Below the pieces are notes generated by a model. That model was not told the origin of the DNA and searched no databases. It worked only from the letters and a program-made list of their open reading frames with translations. A program made the position numbers and the translations under genes. From assembly GCA_023213315.1 (NCBI GenBank), contig JAKCPI010015591.1, positions 1 through 64,000 of the forward strand: a stretch of 64,000 nt of DNA, in the 5' to 3' direction. Source of the stretch: Euborellia annulipes (taxonomy: Eukaryota; Arthropoda; Insecta; Dermaptera; Anisolabididae). The stretch's first letter is position 1. Every line of letters begins with the position of its first letter. This document shows, piece after piece, positions 9,753 through 21,096 of this stretch.

Positions 9753-11056
9753 ATAAGCACAACATTTTGCATCCGCCTATTATACTAATGAAATTAAAAT
9801 TTCATTGCCTAGAGAAAGATCTTAAAATCATATATTACTTTCTCTTAACTATTGTATATATGTAATATGTAGTGAGAAAGTATTATTTTTAATGTGATTA
9901 AAATAATTTTTCTTATAGTAGTCAATGACAAATTTTAATAAACTCTAAACTCGGGATTTCTATGCCTACCTAGTTAATATTATTTATTTTTTGTTATAGA
10001 CAAAAACAATAATATGAATTATATGAATCTGGACTTTGGTTTAGTACTATAACTAAGCCAAATCAATTTTCCTACAAAATTTTACCGCCCTAAGCTCGGA
10101 TCTAAGCAGAAGAAGCCTTCCAGAACATATATATATATACATTATAAATATATTTTGTACGATATATGAATAGTGAACAAATTAATGTATTGGTTTCTAG
10201 TTTGAATTCGGTACGTTTAATCTTCTAACATATGTTTAATTTCTCCTTCGTTTTATAATTAATTACTTATCGAATTTTAAAAATAGTAGAAGAGATGTAT
10301 TTATTTTTATAATGACTATTTTCTTATGATATTAATGATCTTGAATAACAAGTAGAAACTTATCTTGTCAATTTAATTAATCAAAATATATATATATATA
10401 TACATTTCGTTTTAGGTTACTATCATTAATTTAATGAAAAATAGAATGAATACAAAGAGAAAAATATTTTTATTAATAATTTCATCTGTCTCGATGTCCC
10501 TATAAAATTTTAAGATCCTTTTTTTATTATAGGAATCTCGTATTTAATTAATTCAATATTTATTTTAGAAGAATGGACCCGTTTTCTTTGAATGAAAACG
10601 CCCTGTGATTGATGTTCTAGTTGGGCAAGTGTTCCGGGTTCGAATCCCAGAATGTATCAGAAAGAATACAAATGTTAAAATTTTAGACATGCTATAAATA
10701 TATGATAAATATTTTAAGATGAGGAAAAAAAAATTATATCGAATGTTTAGCGAAAAAATGTATAAATCATTTGGAAAGTTGAACACTGAATCATTTTTTT
10801 TTTTTTTTTTACTTGATCCTTTTGATGTTTATTATTGGATTTATTGTAAAGAACATGATCTAATATATTCAAAGAAAAAGAAAAATTACTAGTGGAAAAA
10901 AAAAAAGAAAAAGTGGTCTAGGAAATTTTAATGTTTCTGTTTAATTTTTGAAGTAGAATTTAATAGATTATATTTTACAGGTAAATTAAAAATATGCCTT
11001 AAGGTTCTTATTACAAATTAATAATCACATAGAAATCCCGAGTTTGAAGTTTATTA
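9753..11056. other. AT-rich; one tRNA-like B box and half of an inverted pair
   Basis: 9825-9868 (ATATTACTTTCTCTTAACTA) is mirrored at 11368-11412. Around 10630-10660 GGGTTCGAATCCCAG is a good B box, preceded by a weak A-box-like stretch, but its T stem is mismatched, so it is at best a tRNA relic. Otherwise nothing. Confidence 0.45.
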
Positions 11057-11064
11057 AAATTTAT

Positions 11065-11307
11065 CAGTGACGTAGCGACAGAGGAGCGAGTGGACCGGTG
11101 GCTCCAGGGCGGAGGGAGGGTGGGGGCGCCGGGCACATATAATAAATAATACTTTTTATTTAATTGATGAAGATGAAGAAATCTGAGGAATTTTTTTTAC
11201 CGTGGTAGGATGGGGTGTCGGTTACCGATTTATGATAGTGTTCGAAGGGGGGAGGGGCGCCAGCAGTTGAGTCGCTCCATGGCGCCAAAATCTTTGCTAT
11301 GCCACTG
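11065..11307. mobile_element. hAT-type MITE, 243 bp
   Basis: The ends CAGTGACGTAGC and GCTATGCCACTG are imperfect inverted repeats of the CAGTGGCGTAGC type. AAATTTAT (11057-11064) and AAATGTAT (11308-11315) form an 8-bp TSD with one mismatch. The interior has G-rich tracts and no coding frame. The transposase would have to come from elsewhere. Confidence 0.8.
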
Positions 11308-11412
11308 AAATGTATCATCGACTAAATTATTTTATTCGCATTAAAAATAATAATTCTTTATCACTTCATATTACATATATAGTTAAGAGAAAGTAATATA
11401 TGATTCTTGGTG

Positions 11413-11885
11413 ATATTTAAAAGATTATGATTGTTTAAAATATTTAAATTAAATAATAATAAAATGATAAATTGAGAGAAAGGTTATTTTTACCTTGTGA
11501 TGATTCTAATCAAAGTTCACCGAATTCCTTAATGAATATTTCACATATATTTAAAAACACACTAATATAAATATTTAATCACTTGAAAATAATTAATTTT
11601 TATATTTATAATAAATTAAAAGCACTCAAATAAATTGACTATAACATCACTTGTCACTTGGGTTAGAAAAAAATTATGGCGTTCGTCAACTGACCAGATC
11701 AATTTCATAATTTATATAAATTTCATTTTAAAAAAATATAATAAAAATAAGAAACAATCATTTGTCTTTTATTCCAAAAAATTTTTTAAAATATTTGCAA
11801 TTTATTTTGATTTATTTAAATTTTTTTCGAAATTCAACAACTTGGGCGCCCAATTTTAAATTCAAATATTCTACCTAATAATAAA
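11413..11885. other. No recognised feature
   Basis: Strongly AT-rich. A 74-codon open frame on the plus strand consists of Lys/Asn/Phe/Ile-rich residues as expected from composition. Confidence 0.55.
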
Positions 11886-12745
11886 AAATCTGGTGAGATG
11901 GTTGCACAGCACACAACTTTTTCTTACCTTTGGTAATTGAAAGTTTGGTTTTGTGCTTATCACACCATTTGTGTCGACATATATTTAGTTTCCGCCAATA
12001 TAAAAGAATTAAAGATGTAAAATTTATAAACATGGGAAAATATTTATATTTTAAAGAGCACCTAAAAATAATTGATTTACGAATTTTAATTAAAATGGGA
12101 AAACAATTTAAACGCCTTTACCATGGCAACAATTTCTCCCATCTTTCCTATGAAGTACAAGAGTAAAGTGTGCTTCAAAAGATTTCAAGGGCAAAATGAG
12201 AATATACATTTTAAAGAGAATCTAAAAAATAATTGATTTATGAATTTTAATCAAAATCGTTCTAGCGAATTTTGAGAAAATGCAAAAAAAACTGAAAAGG
12301 TACCTTAGTAACAGTCATGGGCGTACCCATGATCAAATCTAGGGGGGGGGGCAGATCATGGTCTTCCAGATTGTGTCATAGCTATTTTAAATATAGAGGG
12401 GAAAAGCCTTCGAATTAAAGGCCTAAAAACCCTCGAGTCCTAAGAAAAAAAAAATCATTCCCCGTGGCATCCACCAATTTTGTTTCGTTTCATCACTATA
12501 TAAACATTTAATTTGTTTTTTGCTTCTAGGGGGGGGGGCAGCTGCCCCTCCCCTACCCCTCGCTGGGTAAGCCCATGGTAACAGTTCTAGTACTTTTTGG
12601 CCGATTTTGTTCAAATGTTTATTTTCACGCCACGAGAGGATACCTAACTTAAATGTAAAATTTCAACCTTGTAACTTATTCCATGCTTAAAGTTAGTCTA
12701 TATATATACAATATATATATATAAATTATAAAATGTCTAATTTAT
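11886..12745 (+). repeat. Family A copy interrupted by a hAT MITE
   Basis: It starts with a degenerate 5' hairpin (AATCTGGTGAGATGG... CTTATCACACC), then the TATTTAGTTTCCGCCAATAT, CATGGCAACAATTTCTCCC and TTAATCAAAATCGTT landmarks. It is broken at 12315 by the MITE and resumes at 12578 with TAGTACTTTTTGGCCGATTT. The 3' end decays in TA repeats near 12745. Confidence 0.75.
12316..12577. mobile_element. hAT-type MITE with perfect 8-bp TSD, inside family A
   Basis: TSD GTAACAGT is at 12308-12315 and 12578-12585. The ends CATGGGCGTACCCA and TGGGTAAGCCCATG are inverted. Interior G runs precede C-rich GCTGCCCCTCCCC. It has no coding content. It is younger than the family A copy it interrupts. Confidence 0.9.
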
Positions 12746-13523
12746 TATACGTTTTTTTTGGGGTCTCTAGCTTGTTAGTGTAGGCGAGATCTTAATGAAA
12801 AGCTTATAGATGTTTCTGAACAGCGGCACCCCGCTGCGCGCGCGATTTGTTCTAGCTGTAATTCTGCCAAAAAAAAGAACTGACTTGGATAGGGTGATTT
12901 TTCAAAATCGCATTTTCACCCTGATCGGTCTGTCAAAATAGAAACATGAACAAATATATCCCCGTCGAGAAAGGCAATCTTGCGGAAAAAATTGGTAAAA
13001 AATGATCATCGGCTTAGATTTTTTTTTCTTTTTCTTTTTAAGAAAAATATAATTCGTTTTGATTAAGCTTTTCATATAACTCAGACTTTAACCATTTAAA
13101 AATGATAAATTAATATTATTTAAAGAAAAAAAAAAACCTGTCTTTTTTAAAACCAATTAATTTGAAATATTACTTTTTTTGCGAATATAGCCTAACTTAC
13201 TTCTTTAATATTATTAATGAATTAGTTTGTTCAATAATAGTAACGGATCTAATATAGGGGAAAAAAAATTGTTGATATTAGCAAATGAATCGTTTATTTC
13301 AGAAACCACCTAAGTGCGCTTTTTTCAATTTTCGGAAAACTAAAGAAAACTGTTTTGCAGCTTAAGTATAGGTCTAGCTCCTTCAAATATTTTTTTACCA
13401 AATCAAAAACATGCTATTGGTATAATCTAAAAGATGTATTTACCTTTAAATTGTACAGTAGCACCAAAAACACATGATTTGAAATTTTGTCGCTTAGGTG
13501 GTTTCTGAAATAAACGATTCAAT
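12746..13523. other. No recognised gene
   Basis: AT-rich. A stretch at 13275-13310 (AATGAATCGTTTATTTCAGA, then AACCACC) is mirrored at 13497-13522 (GTGGTTTCTGAAATAAACGATTC), giving an inverted pair about 200 bp apart that ends exactly at the next MITE. Confidence 0.5.
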
Positions 13524-13800
13524 TAGGAACCGACCTAAGTTTCGGTTTCTGTTACGGTTTCGACCGTGGTTTCGATTTCGGCCAAAAACTAGACGAAACC
13601 TGAGTTTGAAAAGATGGGATGAGACAAAAAAAAGTCGAATGAGATTAGCACCTAAAAAAGGAAAAGTAAAAAAAAAAGGTAAAATGATATGAATTTTGTA
13701 TAGGAAATACAAGTTTCTGTTTCGGTTACGGTTTCGACCGAAACTATGATTGAGACCGAAATTCGGTTTCGGCTGAAAATCTTGTTTCGGTCGGACTCTA
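13524..13800 (-). mobile_element. MITE of the CGGTTTCGG group
   Basis: The ends TAGGAACCGACC and GGTCGGACTCTA are inverted. Subterminal regions are built from iterated CGGTTTCG/GGCCGAAA words. The core at 13605-13622 is TTTGAAAAGATGGGATGA. It is the reverse-oriented relative of 45392-45662. Confidence 0.75.
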
Positions 13801-13805
13801 ATAGC

Positions 13806-14185
13806 ATAGGCGCAACCAGGGGGGGTTTTAGGATTTTAACCCCCCCCCCAGGAGATAAAAAAAAAATCAAAATATATATATTTCAAATAGAAAAAAAAAA
13901 GTATAATCATTTCGGTGACGCAAAAGAGGAAATATTCCGCGGGCGGCGCATGGAAAAAAAATTTGGTTCCGCGGGCGGCACATGGGGAAAAATTTGGTTC
14001 CACGGGGCGGCAAAAATTTAGCGTCTCTAAAAAAAAGGTAAAATATTTTTACGGACTGGAAAAAATTTCCCCGCAAGGCAAAAAAACTTCGGTTCTGCGA
14101 AAAAAAAATTTTCACAGAAAAATATTTGAGATCACCCCCCCCCCCCGGAAACCCCCCCCAGGAGCAAATCCTGGTTGCGCCACTG
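13806..14185. mobile_element. hAT-type MITE, 380 bp, 8-bp TSD
   Basis: CTAATAGC at 13798-13805 and 14186-14193. The ends ATAGGCGCAACCAGG and CCTGGTTGCGCCACTG are inverted (CAGTGGCGCAACC type, left end one base short). It lies five bases beyond the previous MITE. Several 90-135 codon open frames here are translations of its A runs and G/C runs and share no protein features. Confidence 0.9.
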
Positions 14186-14193
14186 CTAATAGC

Positions 14194-14310
14194 AATATAA
14201 AGGTAGTCCACCAGCCGCGAAAGCGTGGAAGTCCTGGTTCAACTCCAGAGGGCGCAATTTTTGCCCAATCCAACCCCAACTTATCTCGCAAATTTGTTAT
14301 CTTAAACATT
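14194..14310 (+). repeat. SINE-4, tRNA-derived
   Basis: GGTAGTCCACCAGCC, GCGAAAGCGT, CCTGGTTCAACTCCAG as B box, then GGGCGCAATTTTTGCCCAAT. It is a relative of 9655-9752 in opposite orientation. Confidence 0.65.
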
Positions 14311-14359
14311 CATTCTATTTGAAAGTTGTTTGAAAAATATGGGGATTGACTTCCCCGAG

Positions 14360-15100
14360 ACTTTCTCGTATATTCTTTTGGAATTACGTCTGGGTGTGTG
14401 TGAACACGATTGCTTAAAAACCAAAGCAGCTAGATCGATGAAATTTGGTATATGCTCCTTACACTAAAATTGTAGATTTCTATCAACTTTTGGAGTAAAT
14501 ACGTCACTTGGAAGTAGTACTTTACTTAAAAAGTTTTTTCAAAATTTTCGAAATTTTCAATTTTATTGTTATATTATGATAAAATACTCTATTTTAAAAA
14601 GCTTTTATTCTTTGACATTTTTACGAAAACTGAATAGTTTTTGAAATAATCACAGAAGAAATAGAAAATATTCGTTAATTTTGATAAAAAATCAAAACAA
14701 AATATACAGGTGTCATTAAAAAAAGGGTAAATATAAACAAATTCATTTGTGAAACAAATTCATTTGTTTATATTTACCCTTTTTTTAATGACACCTGTAT
14801 GATTTTGTTTTGATTTTTTATCAAAATTAACGAATATTTTCTATTTCTTCTGTGATTATTTCAAAAACTATTCAGTTTTCGAAAAAATGTCAAAGAATAA
14901 AAACTTTTTAAAATAGAGTATTTTATCATAATATAACAATAAAATTGAAAATTTCGAAATTTTTGAAAAAACTTTTTAAGTAAAGTACTACTTCCAAGTG
15001 ACGTATTTACTCCAAAAGTTGATAGAAATCTACAATTTTAGTGTAAGGAGCATATACCAAATTTCATCGATCTAGCTGCTTTGGTTTTTAAGCAATCGTG

Positions 15101-15138
<38 letters not shown>

Positions 15139-15250
15139 TAATGCCAAAAATGGTTTTTTTGGACTCAGGGAGGTCTAAAACGTGGAGAAACATCAAAATC
15201 TCGAAGTCGAATTTTTTTACGATTACATAACTTTCTCTATACGAGAAAGT
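14360..15250. repeat. Palindromic element of about 0.9 kb with family A-like ends
   Basis: Arms at about 14388-14740 and 14762-15112 are near-perfect inverted copies around a loop of about 20 bases. Outside the arms the unit starts ACTTTCTCGTATA (14360) and ends TATACGAGAAAGT (15250). The right flank (TTTTTTTGGACTCAGGGAGG, ATCAAAATCTCGAAGTCGA) is homologous to the 3' end of family A. There is no coding frame. A decayed one-arm relative is at 41421-41500. Confidence 0.85.
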
Positions 15251-15408
15251 AAAAATTCGAACTCATTTCAAACAAGGCAATATTTATATTTATTTGCAAC
15301 AAATTAAATATACATATATTATATATATAGACATATATATATTATAATACTATATCAATAAAAAATAATTTCTAAATTTAATTAAAAAATCCCTTTTTGG
15401 AATTTAAA

Positions 15409-16081
15409 TCGGAGATTCTCAAACTTTTTATTTCGCGTAACACTCATGTGAATAACGAACCAGCTGCCAAAACTTTGACAAAGTCACATTTTGGAAACGT
15501 TATCTCACAAAAAAAAAAAGGTTAATCATTGAGGATCAATAGTGGAGCTCCTGCTTGCCTTTGTTCACATAATTATTTCATTGTTTTTTTTAAACAAATT
15601 TAAAGATAACTGGTCTGAAATATCAGGAATAAAACTCATTTGGAAAAATAAAAAACTTTTGTTTTTGTGTATTTCCTTCCTACATCCTTGCCGAAAAACA
15701 GCGTGACTCGAATTAAAACTAGTCTAGTTCAAACTTAGAAGAGAATTCCAATAAAGTTTTCCTTCTATAATAAAAACAATTAAATAATCACATGAGAAAA
15801 TACAAGTGGTGCACCTTACTAAAGAGGCTTACAAACGAATTAATATTTCACTAAATACCCTAAACTACAAAATACTTTGACTCCCTTTAAAAACTTGGCG
15901 CCTCCCAGCCTTAAATCATAAATACAGACATAGAGGAAAAATTATATTACTTGTAGAAAAATGATTATTAGAAAATAATAACATTTCTAAGCCTTAAAAT
16001 TAAATTGTATATATTATATTTATGATCGTGTTAGTTTACCACTTAGATGCTTCGAATACTACCACAGTTTGAGACCAGCTG
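15409..16081. mobile_element. Possible hAT-related element
   Basis: The left end CGGAGATTCTCAAACTTTTT and the right end ACCACAGTTTGAGACCAGCTG resemble the inverted CAG..GGTTCTCAAACT ends of many hAT families. No TSD and no coding frame were seen, so the two ends may belong to different insertions. Confidence 0.4.
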
Positions 16082-17089
16082 TTTTAGACATTTTTCTACC
16101 CTTAGAAATTCCTATCTCATGTTAAAAATGCGGACTTTAAAAGGATGTTAAATAATTGTCTCACGTTTTATAGGGTAAAAAAGACAGTATTAAAAAAAAT
16201 TCTCTTCCCCCTTTCTTCTATACTAGTAAAAACACCGACAGACAGATGTACATGACAGAACGTAGGGGTAGGGGGTGTCTCTCTTGTGTCTATCATCTTT
16301 TGGAAATGAATGTGTGTTCGTGTGTGTATGTGTCTTATGGATGTCAGTCGGTGAGATGCTTCCAATTATATCTCGCATTCCAGTCTCTCTGTCATCTTTA
16401 TTTTAAACTTGTATCCAAATCAAGGAGGGAGATCTATTTTTTTGAGCCAGGTCAAGATTTCTAGAATATAATTATAATTCATTAAAAAAAAATTAATATA
16501 TGAGTAGTCAATGTCAAATCTTGTTTCACTTATTATTGTGACATAATCTTTAACTCATGATACCATGGTACCAATTAAATCAAAGACAAATTTCCCCGTG
16601 TATATTTTTTTGGCATCTGAACCAACAGAGATTAAATAATTTCATATTCAAGCCTAATAAACCGATATGTATATATAATCATATTTATTCAATTAGTTTA
16701 TATTTAATTTAAAAACTTTTATCACCAATTTATATTATCAGATCTAATATCCAAACTCGGATCCCTGGCTTATTCAAAGGCCCTGAAGGGCCGGTCGGAT
16801 AAGATCTATGAATGTGAGGAGGAATCTTTAATAAATAATATTTTAAAAGAAATTAATTAATTTAATTTTCCCTAATATAAATTTTATATAAATTATAATT
16901 TAAGAACTAAATAAAATAAATAAATAGAACAAGGGTGACGAACTCCGGCACGAGTCTGAAGAAAAATAATCCCGTCGAATAAATCAAGAAGAGATTTTTT
17001 TTTTCCTATTAATTAAAGAAGTAAAAGATAAATGTACGACTAATATGCATTTGAATATATGGAGAGAGGGAGATAAATATTTATTATTT
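16082..17089. other. No recognised gene
   Basis: A compact imperfect hairpin with GGCCCT/AGGGCC lies at 16780-16795 inside CTTATTC...GGATAAG. The rest is AT-rich. A GT-rich patch lies at 16310-16335. Confidence 0.5.
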
Positions 17090-17292
17090 TCTATGTGTGA
17101 GTGAAAGAGTGAAGGGACGTGCAAGAATGCAACAGGCGATTATGCGAGAATGCCAGAAAGTCAACTTTACGGGAGATTTTCCTTAGGTGGCCTCGCAGGG
17201 TCATTATCATTAGTTGTGTCTCCTTATCGGTGGTGCCGTTGGCCCAGCTTATCAATTAATCAGCGATTCCATTTGTGTATGTGTGTGCAGTT
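17090..17292. promoter_or_regulatory. Candidate single-copy regulatory island
   Basis: Less AT-rich than its neighbours, with no repeat partner in the window. It contains CAGGCGATTATGCG, GGTGGCCTCGCAGGGTC, CCTTATCGGTGGTGCC and TATCAATTAATCAGCG, which include GATA-like and homeodomain-like words. Functional status is a guess. Confidence 0.2.
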
Positions 17293-17499
17293 TATTTTTG
17301 TTTAACAGTCATCTGGGAATCTCATAAATAATATCTCTCTCATCTGAGTTTGGAGATACAAAGATACTTTGCATATATATAGTAATAAATTTAGTTTCTT
17401 TTATAAAAAAGGAAAAAAAATTTGGTGGCTCAAATGCACCAAAAAGAGTGAACTCAATGACCTTTGGGAATCCCAGAAATGTTTTTCGGTGGAGGAGTG

Positions 17500-17682
17500 A
17501 ATATGTCCAGTGAGTGCCAAAGTTAAAGCTCACCCATGCCTTTTCTTATGTGATTATTTCATTGTTTTTATAAAAGATAACGGAATTCTTTATTGGACTA
17601 TAAAAATTTTCACTAAAAACTTTTCATCTTTAAAAAAAACAATGAAATAATCACTTACTTTGGCACCCAATGTCCATATCAG
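17500..17682. repeat. Inverted-pair element
   Basis: Arms at about 17503-17575 and 17620-17682 share GTGATTATTTCATTGTTTTT and GAGTGCCAAAGT-like sequence in inverted orientation. No hammerhead-like motif is visible. A related arm fragment is near 15570. Confidence 0.6.
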
Positions 17683-17971
17683 GATCAATGTTGAAATGTA
17701 CAGTATATATTAATATGCGGAGATGGAGTTAATTACCAAGGCGCCAGTAAGTATCTAATAGATCAAATATTTTCTCATCGCCATTTTTGTTGTTTTTTAC
17801 TAAATGTCGTCATGCTAGAGGTGTTTAGAGAAGACGGAACTATCTTCTCAGTTAGAGTAAACTAATCGAAGAAAAGAACACCCGAAGATTTGATACATAT
17901 ACATTCTTTTCTCTTCATGCGTGAAAACATTAAAAAAAAAATAAAATGCAGATAAGGTAAATAAACTAACG

Positions 17972-18185
17972 CAGAGGTCGGCAAAGGTCGGCAACCTTTT
18001 TAGAATATAGAGAAATATCTTTAAGAGGGCGGTACCATTCTAAAAAAACTCAAAAGTCAAGACTAAATAGCTTCATTCCAGATCAGCTACTTGACCATGG
18101 ATGAAGAAACCAGTCCTTAATGTAATATTAATTGCCTGGCGGGCAGCACAAAAACTTATGGCGGGCTACTAGTTGCCGACTCCTG
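17972..18185. mobile_element. hAT-type MITE, GGTCGGCAAC ends
   Basis: Left CAGAGGTCGGCAA (with the string repeated once) and right GTTGCCGACTCCTG are inverted ends typical of a hAT group. The interior GGCGGGCAGCACAAAAAC is characteristic. No matching TSD was found. Confidence 0.65.
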
Positions 18186-18854
18186 TATAAAAGGATAAGT
18201 CTTAAAATTTCTATTTTAATTTTACAAATTGAATTTCCCAAAAATTTTTTGTTTATAATATTATTTTCGGTATTATCTCATCCTTTTATTTATTTCATAT
18301 AATTAGGCCTCATGGGTTTATATGGGTCTAAATCTGGCCATTGAGCATTAGGAACATTTATATATAATATTATATATATATATATAACTTTGCAAATGGG
18401 TGGAAGACTCTCTTCGGAATTGAATAGCTAGGATGAAAAATAAAATAAGGATTGCCGTGAATATGAACGAGCTCACGAACTAACCAACAGTAAAGATATA
18501 TAAGTAGGCCTATATTCCAGGTAAATACATGTATATATATTGATAAATAATTATTTCTACTATCTAATGAAAACTCATATTAAAGTTTATAAAGTAAAGG
18601 GTTTTATTTTACTTTTAACAAACTGTGTTTCTATTTTGTGGTTTTATTTTACTATTTTGCAGCATATTCTAATATTTAAATGTCTTTTAAATTCTAAAAT
18701 TAAGTATTAATGGAAAGAAAGTTCAAACTGCTTTCTTGCTCTTAAATTCTTTAATAATTTTACGAGTTAATAGTAAGTGATAAAGTCAATTAATTTTAGA
18801 TCTTGTGTCACGTTGCAACAACAATTAAATGAGATGATGAGAATGTAAATGTGA
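18186..18854. other. AT-rich, nothing recognised
   Basis: Contains a (TA)n tract near 18361-18385 and no gene or repeat end that I can support. Confidence 0.5.
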
Positions 18855-19030
18855 ATAGGGTGTTCATTTAAAGTCGGGTCTGCTCTCTGGTCAAGAGAAG
18901 TCCAGACCCGGGTCCCAGGCCCACAATGGCCTGTCAATCAGCCGGAGTGTGTCCGCCTAATTATCTTGCGCCAACCGGCTCCTGGCTGCCCGTGCCCTGC
19001 CGCCCTCCCCCTTCCTCTTCACTACCACAA
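18855..19030. promoter_or_regulatory. GC-rich single-copy island
   Basis: This is the most GC-rich non-repeat stretch of the window. It includes GGGTCTG...CAGACCC, a 7-bp stem, then CCCGGGTCCCAGGCCCAC and CGGCTCCTGGCTGCCCGTGC. No open frame of useful length. It could be a regulatory element or an unrecognised exon. I cannot tell which. Confidence 0.25.
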
Positions 19031-19476
19031 AAACAAGAAAAAAAAAACAATTGTGTTTAGAAACTGACATTGTGTGTCTGGTATGGATGCTTTGTGCTCT
19101 CTTGATTGCTCTTTTCGTTTTCTCCTAAGAGAGTCAAACAACTAAACGGGGTGAATTGGTTTGTCTGTCTCTGGTCTCGGGGTTGGAAAACAACAACATA
19201 AGTCCTCTAGAAAAATTTACGACCTAACAAACATCGGCGCCCAGTTTTAGACGAGGTGACAATAAATAAACGAGGGGAAAGATCGAAAATAATGTGTCAG
19301 TGTAGGGTGGGGCTATCTTAAAATGAATGTGTAATATAATCGTTGGAGGTATGAGGGTTCGGAAAAGAAAGGTCCGGGGACGATATTTAACGAGATGACA
19401 GCGAGACACTAAATAGTTACCAAGAAAAATATGCTCTTTTACTAAAAATCTTTACTTTTAATATAAACCTGGGGAA

Positions 19477-19798
19477 TAGGGCTGAGAAAAATAATCGATT
19501 AATCAATTATTTCCCGAATATTTTCTTAAAAAATAATCGATTATTTCGATTATTTTTCAAAATCTATTATTTTCTTGAAATATGGGTTTGAAAAGATGGG
19601 ATGAAACTCTCATACAAAAAAAACAAAACAAAAGTTCAAATGATTTTCACGAGAGAGAAAAATGGAAATTTTACTGGAGAAAAAAAGGTATAATCGATTA
19701 TTTTTTCGTCTTTCCCGATCCAATAATCGATTAAACGGAATAATCGATAATTTTTCATAATCGATAATCGAATCTTATTCCATATTCGAACAGCCCTA
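19477..19798. mobile_element. MITE of the AATCGATTATTTCG group
   Basis: The ends TAGGGCTG and CAGCCCTA are inverted. CTGGGGAA before and CTGGGAAT after resemble an 8-bp TSD. The subterminal parts repeat AATCGATTAT and CGATAAT words. The core at 19587-19604 is TTTGAAAAGATGGGATGA, shared with the CGGTTTCGG group. Confidence 0.75.
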
Positions 19799-19941
19799 CT
19801 GGGAATATATCACTATTTTTCAATACTCAAATATCGTATGAATTGTTAATTTTAAGTAATTAAAGTAAAATTAAAATTTAAGGCAGCAAATGTAAAGTGG
19901 CTGTAGAAAAGAAATGAAAGAGGGGTCGGCTGTGTTCAAGG

Positions 19942-20288
19942 CAAAAATTAAATAATTTTGCGTATTAACCGTTCATTTATAAATATTTCAATCCCTGTGA
20001 GATGGAATCATTCTCAGTATAATCAACAGTTGTTTTACAAATCGTAACAAACTCCCATCCAATATGGCAAAGCAGATAAGCAAATTTTATAAAATTATAA
20101 AATTTGCATTCATGGAATGCTAAAATAAAATTTATTTTGCTGGAATGCTTATCTGCTTTGTCATATTGGATGGGAGTTTGTTACGATTTGTAAAACATCT
20201 GTTGATTGTACTGAAGATGATTCCATTTCACTGGGATCGAAATATTTACAAAATAAACGAATACGTATAATTATTTAATTTTTGTTTG
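19942..20288. repeat. Inverted-pair element with hammerhead-like motif
   Basis: Arms of about 140 bp mirror each other (CAAAAATTAAATAATTTTGC left, its counterpart near 20270). The plus-strand motif at 20211-20246 reads CTGAAGA, T, GATTCC-loop-GGGATC, GAAAT. The left copy has CTGAGAA in place of CTGAAGA. Confidence 0.7.
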
Positions 20289-20311
20289 AATGTGGGATTG
20301 TACAATTATTT

Positions 20312-20392
20312 ATCTAAATTTCTCAATCAATGGAAGTTTTATTTTATTGTTCTTGGCCATAGACAAATAAAACTTCCATTGATTGAGAAATT
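20312..20392. repeat. Short perfect hairpin
   Basis: TTTCTCAATCAATGGAAGTT and its exact complement are separated by about 30 bases. The inner sequence TTTTATT extends the stem. It directly follows the previous inverted-pair element. Confidence 0.75.
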
Positions 20393-20399
20393 TATTTAA

Positions 20400-21058
20400 T
20401 TTTTGGCCGACGGTCCTTAGAATAAATGGGTCCTTGATTCTGCCAACTCTCCTCAACCTGGTTGGAAGCAGCCACCCCCTTCACTCCCTTAGCTACACCC
20501 CTTTTATCAATATAGGTATGCCAATGTCAAATGAATTATCAAAATTGATGTCGAACTTCCCTTCAATTAAGAAAGAATCTGATTGGTTTTTTAGATTTGT
20601 ATACACTTTTAAAAGATTAACGACCAAGGAAAAAGGGAGCGAGAGTTTTTTGTCCTAATTCATTTTAGAATATATCATTTTTCTATTTTATCTCTCCTAT
20701 TAAGACAATGATTGCTTTTAGGAGATGTCTTTAAAAGGTTCTCATGAAGTCAAGACACATTCTTTTAGAAATTAAAAAAAATTTCTATTCTTTCTTTTTA
20801 AATATATATATATATATATATATAAAGAATTATTTTTACTCTTTATTTTAACTTATTTTACTAACAAACTTGATCAATATGAAATCATTCGATTCTTAAA
20901 TAGTATTTTTTACAAGGCAAAACATTCGGTTATTTGATGATTATTAGTTTATGATTGAATTAAGAAATAGATTTTTTTTTGTTTTAAATACTGATGCTAT
21001 TTAAATAAAGTATAATGGTGTTATTGTGAAACAAAATTGCTATAAGCATCAAAGGGGA

Positions 21059-21059
<1 letters not shown>
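20400..21059. other. No recognised gene
   Basis: A 91-codon open frame at 20383-20658 does not resemble a known family and lies partly in the hairpin. A (TA)n tract is at 20801-20824. Confidence 0.45.

Positions 21060-21094
<35 letters not shown>
21060..21094. repeat. (TA)n microsatellite
   Basis: Alternating TA of about 35 bp immediately before the 1.47 kb palindrome. ATAT at its end is the left TSD of that element. Confidence 0.9.

Positions 21095-21096
<2 letters not shown>

Noticed and set aside
9653..9865. Peptides with a shared IAP-GVEPG string at 9653-9865 and 14112-14309
   Set aside because: Both are translations of the SINE-4 B-box region, so it is a shared repeat and not a protein family.
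10586..10670. Possible tRNA gene around GGGTTCGAATCCCAG
   Set aside because: The T stem is mismatched, and acceptor and anticodon stems do not form, so only a B-box relic is supported.
13867..14322. Overlapping open frames of 114 and 135 codons on opposite strands
   Set aside because: They cross the hAT MITE, with A runs giving Lys/Phe and G/C runs giving Gly/Pro. No domain and no conservation.
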